DNA from: Myxococcaceae bacterium
Lineage (GTDB): Bacteria; Myxococcota; Myxococcia; Myxococcales; Myxococcaceae
Length of the DNA: 55,141 bases
Direction: 5' to 3'
NCBI GenBank assembly: GCA_019694575.1
Contig: JAIBBR010000015.1
Span: 1 to 55,141 of the forward strand
Below, one piece after another: positions 14,824 to 24,307 of the stretch. A program made the translations under genes and the position numbers. The notes beneath the pieces are model-generated. The model was not told the origin of the DNA, did no database searches, and saw nothing but the letters and a program-made list of their open reading frames with translations. Numbering within the stretch: position 1 is the stretch's first letter; every line of letters starts with the position of its first letter.

Positions 14824-17800
14824 ATGGCGACGCAGAGCGCCGACCGATGGTGGTTTTCGAATGTCGAGCCGATTGGCCGCGAGCGGGAGCTGGCCCTTCT
14901 GCAGAGCGAATATGACAAAGCCCGGGTGACGGGGCGGGCGCGGGTGGTGCTGGTGCACGGGCCCGCGGGGGTGGGCAAGTCGCACCTGCTGGGGCTCTTC
15001 GAAAAGCAGCTTTCGGTGACTGGCGCTGCCGTGTTGTCGGCCCAGCCGGCCCCAGATGCTCACCCGACTGCGTTTTCACTTTTTCAACCCTTGTTACCGG
15101 CGTTGCTGGAGCAGCTTTCAAATGAAGGCGCTTCGAGCGCGGTGCTGGGGCAGGCTGAAGTGGCGGCACGGTTGGGGCAACCTTTGGGGGTTGAGCAGTG
15201 CGCCCAAACGTTTGAGGCAGTGGCCGACGTTTTTGCCCGAGTGGCGCGAAGCAACCCCGCGTTTGTTTTTTCTGACCTCGACGAAGCCGACCCCGGTTCG
15301 CTTGAGTTGTTGCGCTACGTGCTGCGCGTGGTGGCCACCCCGGGCGCCGAAGCCGGAGGGCTCTGGGTTCTTTCTTTTCGCGAATGGGAAGCATTGCCCC
15401 AGGCCCTGCGGCAGCTGTTGAGCCATTTGCCGGCCGCCACTTTGTTGCTCTCGGGTTTGGCGCTCGAAGGCGTGCGCTCGTTTTTGGAACAGCCGCAAGT
15501 GGCTGAAAGCCTGCTGGCGCTGACTGACGGTAACCCGGCGCGGTTGGGAGCGTTGTTCAGCCCCCCAGTCGAGCGGCCGATTGGTTTTTCGGCGCGCCGG
15601 CTCGAGCGGCTCGACGCGGGCCTCAAAGGCGTGCTCGAAGTGCTGGCTGTGGCCGGCGAGCCGATGACCGCGGCCAAGGTGCTGGCGGCCGCCTTTGACC
15701 CTCCCGACGCGCAGCGGGTGGCTTCGCAGCTCGACGTGCTGGTGCGTGAGCGTTGGCTATTGCGCACCGAAGCCGATGACGGGGCGCTGTTTCGTTTTTT
15801 GCGCGAAGACGATTGTTTGTTGGTGCTCGAGGGCCTGCCGCCCGCGGTGGTGAAAGCGCTGCGCCGGCAAGTGGCGCGCGCATGCGAAGCCGCCCGCGAC
15901 TGGGCGCAAGCGGCCGCGTTGTGGTTCACGCTCGACGACGAACAAGCGGGCCCCGCGGCGCTCAAAGCGGCGCAAGACTTCGAAAGCAAAGGCGCGCTCG
16001 AGGCGGCCTCGGCGCACTACCGGCAAGCGGCGTCGGTGCTTTCGGGCCAAACGCTTTACGGAGCGCTCGAAGGCTGGGCGCAGGTTGAAGCGCGGCTGGG
16101 GCGGTTTCGTTCGGCGGCGCGTCTTTATTTGAAGTTGCACCGTCTGGCAGGTGACAGCACGGCGTTGTTCGCGGCGGGCAACGCGTTGTTGCAGCTGGGC
16201 CGCTCACGCTTTGTCGACATGGTGTTGGCTTTTGTGCCGGCGAAAGAAGCGCGCGCTTCTCGGTGGGCGGTGCTGGCGGGCGAGGCGTGGCTCGCCCAAG
16301 GTGACGCGGCGCGGGCCATGGCGGTGTGCGCGCAGGCGATAGAACAGGCCGACTCAGCCGAAGACGCGTGCGGTTTGCGCACGGTGCTCGGCAAGTCGGC
16401 GCTGCTGCAAGGTGACGACCGGCAGGCGCTGCGTTGGTTCGCGCAGAACGCCGCGTTGGCGCAAGCAAATGGCTTGCCGCAAGCGTGGGCCCAGGCCCAG
16501 TTGAACCAAGGCGTGGCGGCGCAGAAGCTGGGCGACGCTGAAGCGGCGATGGCGCATTACCGCCAAGTGCCGGCACAGGCGGGCCCGACCTACTCGCGCG
16601 CCCGTGCCAACTTGGGCTCGCTGTGCGTCGAAGCGGGAGACTTCGACGCGGCGCTCGAGGCGTTGACGGCCGCTTTGCGTGCGTTCGCCCGTTACGAAAC
16701 GCCGCGCAGCATGGCGCAAGCGGCTTCGAACTTGGCTCGGTTGCACATGCAGCTGGGTGATTTCGAGCGGGCGCAAGAATTGGTGGCGTACAGTGAAAAG
16801 TTGGCCAGCAGTTTGAGTGACGCGGCGTTGCTCGCGCAAGCTTCACTCAATGCCGGTTCACTCGCATTGGAGCAGGGCGCCGCCGAGCGTGCCTGTGAAA
16901 AGTTGGCTCAGGCGAATGTGCGCTTTGCGGCCATCGGTCACCATGGCTATGCCGCCTTGGCGAGTGCGTTGTGGGCCCGGGCGCTGCTCCTCACCGGGCA
17001 AAAAGCGCAGGCGCAAGCCCAGCTCGAAGTGGCGATGGCGACTGAAACATTTGGCGCCGCTACGCTAGAAGCGCAGCTGCTGCAGGCCGAGCTCGCGCTC
17101 GACACCGCCAATTTGCACGCCGCCAGCCGCGCGATGATGCGCGCCCGCGAAGTGATGCTCTCGCACCCCGACATCGAAGGGGGCTACCGGTTGGCTTTCT
17201 TGATGGGGCGCCTTAAAGGTTTGGCCGGTGACGAAGGTGCGGCCCAGCGAGAATTCACGCGGGCGGGCATGCTGCTGGGCGAATTGCTCGAGCGGGTGCC
17301 GGTCATTCACCGCACTGCTTTTCTCGCCGTGCCGCGCCGCGCCCAAGTGTGGGCTTGGGCCCACCCGGTGTCGCCGATGCCGGTGGTTTCAAAACCGGTG
17401 GTTGCCGTGGTGGCTCCAGCCGTCGTTCCTCAGCCCAAGGTAGAGCACGGGTTATTGGGCAACGCGCCGGGCATTGCACAGGTGGTGGCCCAGTTGCCCG
17501 CGCTGGGGCGCTCGAATGCGACGGTGTTGATTCGCGGTGAGAGCGGCACGGGTAAAGAAGTGTTGGCGCAAGCGCTGCATGCGTACTCGCCGCGTTTTGC
17601 CCAGGCGTTGGTAAAAGTGAATTGCGCGGCAATGGTCGAAGAGTTGCTGTTGTCTGAACTGTTTGGTCACGAGAAGGGCGCATTCACCGGCGCAGTGCGT
17701 GAGCGCAAAGGTCGCTTTGAATTGGCCGACGGTGGCACGCTGTTTCTCGACGAAATCGGCGATATCAGCCCCCGTTGCCAAGTGGCGCTGCTGCGTGTGC

Positions 17801-18483
17801 TGCAGGAGCGTGAATTTGAGCGGGTGGGCGGCACCAAGACGATTCAAGTCGACGTGCGCATCATTTGCGCCACCCACCGCGACTTAGAAGCGCTGATTGC
17901 AAGGGGGCAGTTTCGACAAGACTTGTACTACCGCTTGAAGGGGGTGATGGTGAAGTTGCCCTCGCTGGCGGAGCGCATCGCAGACGTGCCGCTCTTGGCT
18001 GAGCATTTCTTGATGAGAAGCGCGAAAGAAAAGGGCCAACCTGCGAAGCGGCTTTCAGACGCGGCGCTGGCGTTGCTTCTCAAGCACCGTTGGCCGGGCA
18101 ATGTGCGAGAGCTCGAAAACGTGCTTGCCGCGGCGGTGATTTTCTCAGACGGCCCCACCATTGAGCCGGAGGCGTTGATGCACGTAGACGAATTGAAGGC
18201 CTTGGCGCGCTCCTCTGTTTCGGCGAAGAAAGAAGTGGTTATCGAAAGTGATGAGCTGCCGGCCGAAGCGCCGCTCGACTTTTACGAGCTGGCGAAGCGC
18301 CGCGGGTTGTCGATGAAACAATTGCGTGAAGAGATGGAAACCCAGTGCATCGCCCGCGCGTTGGTAGAGTCAAAAGGGAACATCAGCGAAGCCGCCCGTA
18401 AATTGGGCATGAAGCGCTCGCGTTTGTCGCAAATCATCAATGCCGACCCAACCTTGAAGGAGATAGCCCGTGGGCAAGCGTGA
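14824..18483 (+). CDS. STAND ATPase - TPR - sigma-54 activator fusion
   Basis: The 1219-residue protein has four parts. A STAND/MalT-like AAA ATPase lies at the N-terminus (Walker A GPAGVGKS 46-53, Walker B-like VFSDLDEAD). A long helical TPR-like region follows (about 350-840). Then comes a complete sigma-54 interaction domain (Walker A GESGTGKE 905-912, GAFTGA 952-957, Walker B LFLDEIGD, and [11 protein letters not shown]). A Fis-type helix-turn-helix ends the protein ([19 protein letters not shown]). GAFTGA is intact, so it should open sigma-54 promoters. There is no receiver, GAF or PAS domain; the STAND-TPR part is the likely sensor. The start has GGAGGTGA upstream at about 14808. Sigma-54-type sites lie before it (14730) and just after it (18486). 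Confidence 0.88.
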   Translation: MATQSADRWWFSNVEPIGRERELALLQSEYDKARVTGRARVVLVHGPAGVGKSHLLGLFEKQLSVTGAAVLSAQPAPDAHPTAFSLFQPLLPALLEQLSNEGASSAVLGQAEVAARLGQPLGVEQCAQTFEAVADVFARVARSNPAFVFSDLDEADPGSLELLRYVLRVVATPGAEAGGLWVLSFREWEALPQALRQLLSHLPAATLLLSGLALEGVRSFLEQPQVAESLLALTDGNPARLGALFSPPVERPIGFSARRLERLDAGLKGVLEVLAVAGEPMTAAKVLAAAFDPPDAQRVASQLDVLVRERWLLRTEADDGALFRFLREDDCLLVLEGLPPAVVKALRRQVARACEAARDWAQAAALWFTLDDEQAGPAALKAAQDFESKGALEAASAHYRQAASVLSGQTLYGALEGWAQVEARLGRFRSAARLYLKLHRLAGDSTALFAAGNALLQLGRSRFVDMVLAFVPAKEARASRWAVLAGEAWLAQGDAARAMAVCAQAIEQADSAEDACGLRTVLGKSALLQGDDRQALRWFAQNAALAQANGLPQAWAQAQLNQGVAAQKLGDAEAAMAHYRQVPAQAGPTYSRARANLGSLCVEAGDFDAALEALTAALRAFARYETPRSMAQAASNLARLHMQLGDFERAQELVAYSEKLASSLSDAALLAQASLNAGSLALEQGAAERACEKLAQANVRFAAIGHHGYAALASALWARALLLTGQKAQAQAQLEVAMATETFGAATLEAQLLQAELALDTANLHAASRAMMRAREVMLSHPDIEGGYRLAFLMGRLKGLAGDEGAAQREFTRAGMLLGELLERVPVIHRTAFLAVPRRAQVWAWAHPVSPMPVVSKPVVAVVAPAVVPQPKVEHGLLGNAPGIAQVVAQLPALGRSNATVLIRGESGTGKEVLAQALHAYSPRFAQALVKVNCAAMVEELLLSELFGHEKGAFTGAVRERKGRFELADGGTLFLDEIGDISPRCQVALLRVLQEREFERVGGTKTIQVDVRIICATHRDLEALIARGQFRQDLYYRLKGVMVKLPSLAERIADVPLLAEHFLMRSAKEKGQPAKRLSDAALALLLKHRWPGNVRELENVLAAAVIFSDGPTIEPEALMHVDELKALARSSVSAKKEVVIESDELPAEAPLDFYELAKRRGLSMKQLREEMETQCIARALVESKGNISEAARKLGMKRSRLSQIINADPTLKEIARGQA

Positions 18484-18485
18484 AT

Positions 18486-18501
18486 CGGCACTCGTTTTGC
18501 A
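18486..18501 (+). promoter_or_regulatory. Candidate sigma-54 promoter between activator and lipoprotein genes
   Basis: CGGCACTCGTTTTGCA matches TGGCAC-N5-TTGCA at every consensus base except the first. It begins three bases after the activator's stop codon. The predicted start of transcription is about 12 bases beyond the GC, very close to the ATG at 18515, so the message would be almost leaderless; this is the weak point of the assignment. Confidence 0.5.
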
Positions 18502-18514
18502 AAAGTTCGGTGCC

Positions 18515-18760
18515 ATGAAACGCATCATGGTCATCGCGCTCTCGACGTTGCTGCTTACGGCCTGTGGCGTGGGTTACGACGAAACGGGTGTCGATGACCA
18601 AAGCGCGACGCAGACCCAGGCGCTGGGCACGGGTTGCCCGCCAGAAAGCACAGTTCTTCCGCGGTCGAACCCCAGGGCGCTGCCGCAAGACCCTATTCCC
18701 GAGATGAATGAGCGCAAGCCCAAGCAATTTCGCAGCACCGTGCAGTACGTCTTTCCGTAA
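18515..18760 (+). CDS. Small lipoprotein
   Basis: An 81-residue protein starting MKRIMVIALSTLLLTACGVG, a clear lipoprotein signal with the lipobox cysteine at about residue 17. The mature part is short, polar and Pro/Arg rich (CPPESTVLPRSNPRALPQ), with two further cysteines' worth of uncertainty in fold; I recognise no family. It lies 31 bp after the sigma-54 activator, with a -24/-12 site in between, so it is a candidate direct target. No ribosome site is visible before the ATG. Confidence 0.65.
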   Translation: MKRIMVIALSTLLLTACGVGYDETGVDDQSATQTQALGTGCPPESTVLPRSNPRALPQDPIPEMNERKPKQFRSTVQYVFP

Positions 18761-18913
18761 GCGACTGCGCTGTTTCTAACGGTGGGGCGTGGCGATCATA
18801 CGCCGCAGCCAGTTCGCTTCTCTGCGTCAAATAATTCGCTCGAAACAAGGGGTTGTTGAAATTCGCGACCCCCGGCATGCCTTGGTAGAAGCATTTTGCC
18901 CAAGGGCCGCGCC

Positions 18914-20584
18914 ATGTCAGAAGAAACGGTTCCCATTCTTCCCACCGTAGAAGTTCAACCCGAGGTTGACCCGCTCAGCGGCCTCATTCTCGACGGTTAC
19001 CAGGTGAAGGAGCGCATGGAGTCTGGCGGTATGGGGCTCATTTACCGCGCTTGGCACACCGGTATCGAGCGCAACGCGGTGGTGAAGGTGCTGAAGCCTG
19101 AAATGGCGACCGACGCCGAGCAGGTGGCGCGTTTTCACAAAGAGGCGCGCACCTTGGGTCGGCTCAAGCACCCCAACATCATTGAAATTTACGGAGCGGG
19201 GGTGTTGCCCGATGGTCGGCTCTATATTTTGACGGAGTTTCTCGAGGGCCAATCGCTGCATCGGGTGATGCGCACGCGTTCTCCGATGGCGCCGCTCGAA
19301 GCGCTGGGCATGATTGAGCAGGTGCTCTCGGGCCTCACCAGCGCGCATGAGCAGGGTTTCATTCACCGCGATTTGAAGCCCGAGAATATTTTCGTGGTGC
19401 CGCAGCCCAAGGGCGAGCCGCTGCTTAAGCTGCTCGACTTTGGTTTGGCCAAGCAAGATGCAGGGCCGTTGGCGTTGGCAGGAGCCGTGGCTCCCGCGCG
19501 CTCAACCTTGGCCGGCACGCCGCAATACATTTCGCCCGAGCAGGCGACGGGGCAGTCAGAAAAAATTGGCCCGGCGTCTGACTTGTACAGCGTGGGCGTG
19601 ATTATGTTCGAAATGTTGGCGGGGCATTTACCGTTTCGCTCCACCGCTTCGGGCGACCGCGAGCAAGTGATTGAGCTGCTCAAAATGCATGCGCAGAAGC
19701 CCGCCCCACGGCTCGAGAACGAAGACGTGCCGCATTCATTGGCCGAACTGGTGGAACGGTTGTTGATGAAAGAGCCGAGCGAGCGCTACGACTCAGCGGC
19801 GCAGCTAAAGGCGGCGGTGCGGGGCATCTCGCGAGAAATTCGGCAGGGCATGACCGACGTGCGGCGCATGCAGTTGCCTCAGTCAGCCGTCAACACGTCG
19901 GCGGGCTCCGTCAATGTGCGGCCCAACAACACCGACCAAATTGCGGGAGCGGTGGTGGCGGCGTTGGGTGAAGCACCTGCGGCCACCCAGCGGCGCAAGC
20001 TGTTTGCTTTGGTGGTGGTGTTGCTGTTGGCGCCGGTGGCTTTGACAGCCGCGTGGAATTCGCTCGGCCCAGGTGACACTGACGACGGGGTACTGGCACC
20101 GAAAGCGAGCATGACGCGCGCGCCGCCCCAAATGGTGAAGGTGCAAGTCGCGGCTCCGGCAATGGGCCCTGCTGCACCGGTGGCGCTGCCTGAGCCCGAG
20201 GTGCCGCAGAAGGTGCTGGCGGTCGAAGAAGAGTTGGCTGCCCCGCTCAAGGTTCATGAATTAAAGCCGGTGGCAGTGGCGACCGTGGCGGCGCGGCCGA
20301 AAGTAAAAGAGAAAGTCGTCGCGGCCCCAGCCATTGCGAACGACGACTGCGAGTCGAGCGCTGATTGGCGCGAATCGGTGAATGGTCGGTTGAGCCAGTT
20401 GCAGCAGCGGGCGTCGGCGCGGGCGCTGAAAGAGCCCCAGTTCATGGCGAACGCCGAAAGCTTCTTCGCCGACTTGAACGCTATTGGCGCACGCGTGCGA
20501 GAAGCGAAGACGCGTGAAGATTGCGCGCGGGTGAACAAAGAGATCACCGACATGGCGCACAAGTACAATAAAGAGGGTTTGTGA
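18914..20584 (+). CDS. Membrane Ser/Thr protein kinase (Hanks type)
   Basis: The 556-residue protein has a cytoplasmic kinase domain (about residues 25-290) with the glycine loop MESGGMGLIYRAW, lysine in VVKVLK, catalytic loop HRDLKPENIF, DFGLAK and a P+1 region TPQYISPEQA; all catalytic residues are present. A single membrane segment follows at about 364-385 (KLFALVVVLLLAPVALTAAW), and the C-terminal 170 residues would face the periplasm: an Ala/Pro-rich linker, then a helical domain with two cysteines (NDDCESSADW ... TREDCARV). Its stop overlaps the GTG of the next gene, so the two products are probably partners. ATG 18914 is preferred to the GTG-like start at 18896. Confidence 0.9.
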   Translation: MSEETVPILPTVEVQPEVDPLSGLILDGYQVKERMESGGMGLIYRAWHTGIERNAVVKVLKPEMATDAEQVARFHKEARTLGRLKHPNIIEIYGAGVLPDGRLYILTEFLEGQSLHRVMRTRSPMAPLEALGMIEQVLSGLTSAHEQGFIHRDLKPENIFVVPQPKGEPLLKLLDFGLAKQDAGPLALAGAVAPARSTLAGTPQYISPEQATGQSEKIGPASDLYSVGVIMFEMLAGHLPFRSTASGDREQVIELLKMHAQKPAPRLENEDVPHSLAELVERLLMKEPSERYDSAAQLKAAVRGISREIRQGMTDVRRMQLPQSAVNTSAGSVNVRPNNTDQIAGAVVAALGEAPAATQRRKLFALVVVLLLAPVALTAAWNSLGPGDTDDGVLAPKASMTRAPPQMVKVQVAAPAMGPAAPVALPEPEVPQKVLAVEEELAAPLKVHELKPVAVATVAARPKVKEKVVAAPAIANDDCESSADWRESVNGRLSQLQQRASARALKEPQFMANAESFFADLNAIGARVREAKTREDCARVNKEITDMAHKYNKEGL

Positions 20585-21534
20585 GAACCATCAGCAGCCA
20601 ATGGGGCGCCCTGTTGCCGGCAGTGTGTTTGGTGTCGGCGGCGGCGTGGGCGATACCGACAAACCGGCCGAAAATCGCGGTGCACCCGTTGAAAGTGGGC
20701 AGCGGTTCTCCGTCTGAACAGAGAGAACTGAAGCTGTTTTTCAAGCTGACGGTGTCAGCGGCTGAAGAAATTGAAGTGCCGCTTGAAACCGAAGTGGTGC
20801 AGGCGCTCGAGAAAAATGGCTACGCCAGCTGCGACCGTGACGATGAGTGTTTGCGCCGCGTGGCGGTGGCGACGGGGTCGGTTTACGCGCTCTATGCAGC
20901 GGTGGGTCTCGACGGTTTGGGCGACAACGTGGTGGTGGCGGCGCGGGTGGTGCGTTCAGACGCGGTGCCAATGGGTAAAGGAGTGACGTTGACGCGGCCG
21001 ATGGCGCCGGGGCGAAAATTTTCTGAAGTGGCAAAAGAAGCGCTGACCAAGTTGGTGGCTCAGTTGAAGTTGGCCGAGCTACCGCCGGCGTTGCCGGCCT
21101 CGCGTTCGCCATCGGGTGATGCACCCGTGGCGCTGGTGAGCCCCTCTGCGGCCGCGACGGCTGACGCCCCGCCGCCGCCTCCACTGGTGACGGTAGAAAG
21201 GCCGGTGAATAAGTGGCGCGTGAGCAGCTATGTGGCGGGCGGGGTAGGGGTGGTGGCGGTGGGGGTGGGCGCGGTGTTGCTGAAGGCGGCCAATGACAGC
21301 TTGGGTGACGCGCGCAATGAGCAAGGCGTCTTCAAGTCGGAGCAGCACTATCAGAATGTGTTGGGAGTGCCTGGCAGGCAGAAAGCCGGAGTGGGTTTGA
21401 TTGCCGGTGGGGCTGCGCTGGTGGCCGCGGCGGGTGGCGCCTTTTGGTATTCGATGCACGACGACGCGCCCGTCGCTTCGGTGATGATAGACGGTCGTGG
21501 TGCGATGGTGTTGGTCAGCATGCCTCTGAAGTGA
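20581..21534 (+). CDS. Exported protein coupled to a Ser/Thr kinase
   Basis: The 317-residue protein has a signal peptide (ALLPAVCLVSAAAWA), a domain of about 150 residues (RPKIAVHPLKVG ... EVVQALEKNGYASC, ECLRRVAVATGSVYAL) that resembles the TolB/CsgG-like fold used to compare cell-envelope parameters, a Pro/Ala linker, then two hydrophobic segments (VAGGVGVVAVGVGAVLLKA, AGVGLIAGGAALVAAAGGAFW). I assign no family. The GTG start overlaps the kinase stop (GTGA, 20581-20584), which indicates coupled synthesis and suggests an accessory of the kinase's periplasmic side. Confidence 0.7.
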   Translation: MRTISSQWGALLPAVCLVSAAAWAIPTNRPKIAVHPLKVGSGSPSEQRELKLFFKLTVSAAEEIEVPLETEVVQALEKNGYASCDRDDECLRRVAVATGSVYALYAAVGLDGLGDNVVVAARVVRSDAVPMGKGVTLTRPMAPGRKFSEVAKEALTKLVAQLKLAELPPALPASRSPSGDAPVALVSPSAAATADAPPPPPLVTVERPVNKWRVSSYVAGGVGVVAVGVGAVLLKAANDSLGDARNEQGVFKSEQHYQNVLGVPGRQKAGVGLIAGGAALVAAAGGAFWYSMHDDAPVASVMIDGRGAMVLVSMPLK

Positions 21535-21551
21535 TGGCACAGGAGCGGGAA

Positions 21552-23726
21552 ATGCAGCGCTGGTCGTATCTCTTCGTGGTCGCCTTGTTCGCGGCGGCGT
21601 GTCCTCCGCTTTCAGAGCTGAAGTGCGATGCGAGCAACCCGTGTCCTGCGGGTGCCAGCTGCAATGCAGGTGGTTACTGCGTTGAGCAGGGCACGGGCGG
21701 CGGTTCAGGGGGTGGTGGCGGTGGTGCTGGCGGAGGAATGGGCACGTGTGCGCCATGTGGTGATGGGGGGAATGAGTTTCAGGTGTGCGTGGGCGGTGCG
21801 TGCGTCGCGAAGTATCAGAAGTTGGAGTGGGAGGCGCCCGTAGAAGGTTCGTTCACGGCAGATGCGTCGGTGGCGTTGCGCGCGAAGCTGACGGTGGGCG
21901 CGCCGTCGGTGGCTCCGTGGCCGTCGGTGTCGGTGAAGTTTGAGAAGGGCGGAGCGGCGGGGCCGGTGGCGACGTTGACTTATGCGAATGGTTTTTATGA
22001 GGGTGCGCAGGTGCTGGCCGATGGTGTGTGGAAGGCGACGGTGTCTTCTGTCGGTGATGCGGGGCTGAGCGCGGTGGTGAATTTTACGGTTGATACAGTG
22101 GCGCCGGTGCTTGAGATTACGCACAGCGCGATGCCGACGCGCTCGAACTTGCCGGGGGCGTTGTCTGGAAATGATCCTGCGATGCCAACGGCGTGGAAAC
22201 GCGACGAGACGATTCGCGTCACGGTGCACTCCAATGAGAATTTGCAGACCGCTACTTTGGTCGCCGTCTCCGATGGAGGGACCCCAATCGTTGCAACCAG
22301 CGTGGCGTGTGATGGCGGTGTCTGTTCTTCTTCAGCGAGTTGCTTTTGCTTTGACGTCGATTTGTCGAAGCCACGCTTGAATGCTTTGCGCGGGACATTT
22401 TCGCTCGTCGCGTCGGCAACTGACGTTGCGAACCATGGAGTGACGGTTGATGGTGGTCAGGTGCAGGTTACCCGCGTGAAGTGGCTTGCTGATGCGGGCA
22501 ACGCCATGGTTGCGACGCCTGCCATTGACAGCTGGGGAAATTTGTACGCGGGTGTTGCAAACACTACGAGTGGACAGCTTCTAGCCCTCTCCCCGAACGG
22601 AAGTCTTCGGTGGGTGAATACGGCTGTTGGGTCAATTGAAGCCTCTCCGACAGTTGCGGCGATTGGTGCGGGAGGCCCGGAGGTCGTTTATTTTGCCAGT
22701 CGGCTTGGAGGGTCAGCCAGATTGGGTTCAGTGTGGGCTGCAGACGGTGGTGCTGTATCTCCAACTGGTACGCAAGCGTGTGAAGTGAATTCAGCCATAC
22801 GCTCTCCACCGACGCCCGCTCTCGATACCGTTGGATCGAAGGTCGTCGCTGTCACAGTTCTTAAGGACACATTGGCAGTCCATTCAGTGGACAGTTCATT
22901 CAACGTAAGTTGCAACACCCTCAGTGGTGTAGATACATCGGCGACGGACACAGCTGGCAATTTGACCAACATGATTGTTTTTGGTGATCGCCTTGCCTAC
23001 GCCGATAGCATTGGAAGCGTTCACGCGTTTAATTTTGCTAACGGTACCGTTACAGCCTCTCAAGTTCAGTGGACGGCCACGCTTACCGGAAACGGAACGT
23101 TGCGTGGCCTTGCCGTGCATTCGTCGGGCGGTGGTCCGAAACTTGTAGGAGGAGGAGGAGGACCGGGAATTGGTCGCCTCTTTCAGATTGATGGTGTGGA
23201 CGGTGGAATCACCTGGCGCTTTCCGTCGACACTCCCGGATGGAGGCGTTGCGCCAGCAGCGCCTATATGGACGCCAAGTATAAATGACGGAGATTCAATC
23301 TACTTCGGGATGGACAAGATCATGGGAGAGCAACAGCACTCCGTGCGCGTTGCCGGACAGGCTGGGTTTTCATTGAACCGCGCTCTTGTCGACGACCCAC
23401 TGACGAGTGCTCCCGTGTTGGGTTCTGACGGGTTGCTTTATTTTGTGACCAGTGGTGGGGTCATGGCGGTCGTTGATGCGGAAACGCTCGCGCCCGTCTG
23501 GTCCGGGAAAATTGCCGATGTAGTCGATGCGTCGCCAACCCTTGACTGTAATCGAATAAGACCGAATGGACCCGGTTCGTTCTATGTCGCCACGAGCGAT
23601 GGAAAGCTAATGGCTATCCTCGTCGACGCGCGCAAACTGAAACCCGATGCAGCCTGGCCAAAGTACCAGCACGACTCGGCTAACTCCGGCAACCCCGACT
23701 GGCCGCTGAATCCGGGTTGTCCGTAA
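21552..23726 (+). CDS. Lipoprotein with PQQ-like beta-propeller
   Basis: The 724-residue protein starts MQRWSYLFVVALFAAACPP, with a lipobox cysteine at about residue 17. A Cys-rich module (KCDASNPCPAGASCNAGGYC) and a glycine-rich linker follow, then immunoglobulin-like beta segments, then a PQQ/pyrrolo-quinoline-like propeller from about residue 310 (VATPAIDSWGNLYAGV, LLALSPNGSLRWVN, ASPTVAAIG, SAPVLGSDGLLYFV). It is likely a surface lipoprotein that binds a partner. The start ATG 21552 is preferred because AGGAG lies six bases upstream; an earlier ATG (21534) overlaps the previous stop. Base composition falls noticeably from about 22250 onward. Confidence 0.8.
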   Translation: MQRWSYLFVVALFAAACPPLSELKCDASNPCPAGASCNAGGYCVEQGTGGGSGGGGGGAGGGMGTCAPCGDGGNEFQVCVGGACVAKYQKLEWEAPVEGSFTADASVALRAKLTVGAPSVAPWPSVSVKFEKGGAAGPVATLTYANGFYEGAQVLADGVWKATVSSVGDAGLSAVVNFTVDTVAPVLEITHSAMPTRSNLPGALSGNDPAMPTAWKRDETIRVTVHSNENLQTATLVAVSDGGTPIVATSVACDGGVCSSSASCFCFDVDLSKPRLNALRGTFSLVASATDVANHGVTVDGGQVQVTRVKWLADAGNAMVATPAIDSWGNLYAGVANTTSGQLLALSPNGSLRWVNTAVGSIEASPTVAAIGAGGPEVVYFASRLGGSARLGSVWAADGGAVSPTGTQACEVNSAIRSPPTPALDTVGSKVVAVTVLKDTLAVHSVDSSFNVSCNTLSGVDTSATDTAGNLTNMIVFGDRLAYADSIGSVHAFNFANGTVTASQVQWTATLTGNGTLRGLAVHSSGGGPKLVGGGGGPGIGRLFQIDGVDGGITWRFPSTLPDGGVAPAAPIWTPSINDGDSIYFGMDKIMGEQQHSVRVAGQAGFSLNRALVDDPLTSAPVLGSDGLLYFVTSGGVMAVVDAETLAPVWSGKIADVVDASPTLDCNRIRPNGPGSFYVATSDGKLMAILVDARKLKPDAAWPKYQHDSANSGNPDWPLNPGCP

Positions 23727-23749
23727 ATCTGCGCCGGTTAAAACGCTCC

Positions 23750-24250
23750 ATGGGCCGTCAATCGCAACAACGCTTCGCCCTGTTGCTTTTCGCCACGCTG
23801 CTCGCGGTTTTCTCTGCCCAAAGCAGCGCGCAGTCGCGTGCAGAAATCGTCTGGTACCGCGACGGAGGTGCACCGACAGTAGTACCCGCTGAACCGCTCA
23901 CCGTTGGTCAGGTTCGCTCATCTGCTCGACTCGACGCCGGAGCTCAAGCTGCCGAGCAGCGACCAAGCGACGCGGGTTCACCCAACAACAACCCCGACGC
24001 GTCAGTCGCCGCCCCCTCACGCGAAATGGGAGTCTGGTGCGGCTACTTCATCAGAGGAGGCATTCGCCGCTCCTACTGCTCGCCGCTCAACCTCAAAGAC
24101 GCGCAGGCCGAGTGCGACAAAAAAGTCTCCATCGAATTTGGCTTCAAAACCGAATGCAGCTGCACCGATGACAAAGCTTTCCTCGGTGACCGCTGCAAAG
24201 GCCCCGACGCCGGCGAGCCGCAAGACGATACGCGGTTGCTCAACCCCTAA
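23750..24250 (+). CDS. Secreted Cys-containing hypothetical protein
   Basis: This 166-residue protein has a signal peptide (FALLLFATLLAVFSAQSSAQ), a low-complexity Asp/Ala/Pro segment, and a C-terminal domain with five cysteines (WCGYFIRGGIRRSYCSP, AECDKK, TECSCTDDKAFLGDRC). No family is recognised. It follows the propeller lipoprotein by 23 bp and may be in the same operon. The hairpin at 24259-24307 lies after its stop. Confidence 0.65.
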   Translation: MGRQSQQRFALLLFATLLAVFSAQSSAQSRAEIVWYRDGGAPTVVPAEPLTVGQVRSSARLDAGAQAAEQRPSDAGSPNNNPDASVAAPSREMGVWCGYFIRGGIRRSYCSPLNLKDAQAECDKKVSIEFGFKTECSCTDDKAFLGDRCKGPDAGEPQDDTRLLNP

Positions 24251-24258
24251 CCTTTGCG

Positions 24259-24307
24259 GAGGTTTGTGAAATGGCGCACATTAGATGTGCGTGGCTTCAC
24301 AGACCTC
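24259..24307. terminator. Long hairpin between convergent genes (bidirectional terminator candidate)
   Basis: Outer arms GAGGTTTGTGAA (24259-24270) and TTCACAGACCTC (24296-24307) pair fully with one G-U, and the inner arms GCGCACAT and ATGTGCGT pair around a three-base loop. The structure fills the gap between two convergent genes and overlaps the stop codon of the acyl-CoA dehydrogenase gene by two bases. There is no T-run, so it may instead be a small palindromic repeat. Confidence 0.6.

Noticed and set aside
15962-16846. A 294-codon open frame on the minus strand opposite the sigma-54 activator gene
   Set aside because: It mirrors the GC-rich codon pattern of the plus-strand gene, which has clear domains; the product is Pro/Arg/Ala low complexity.
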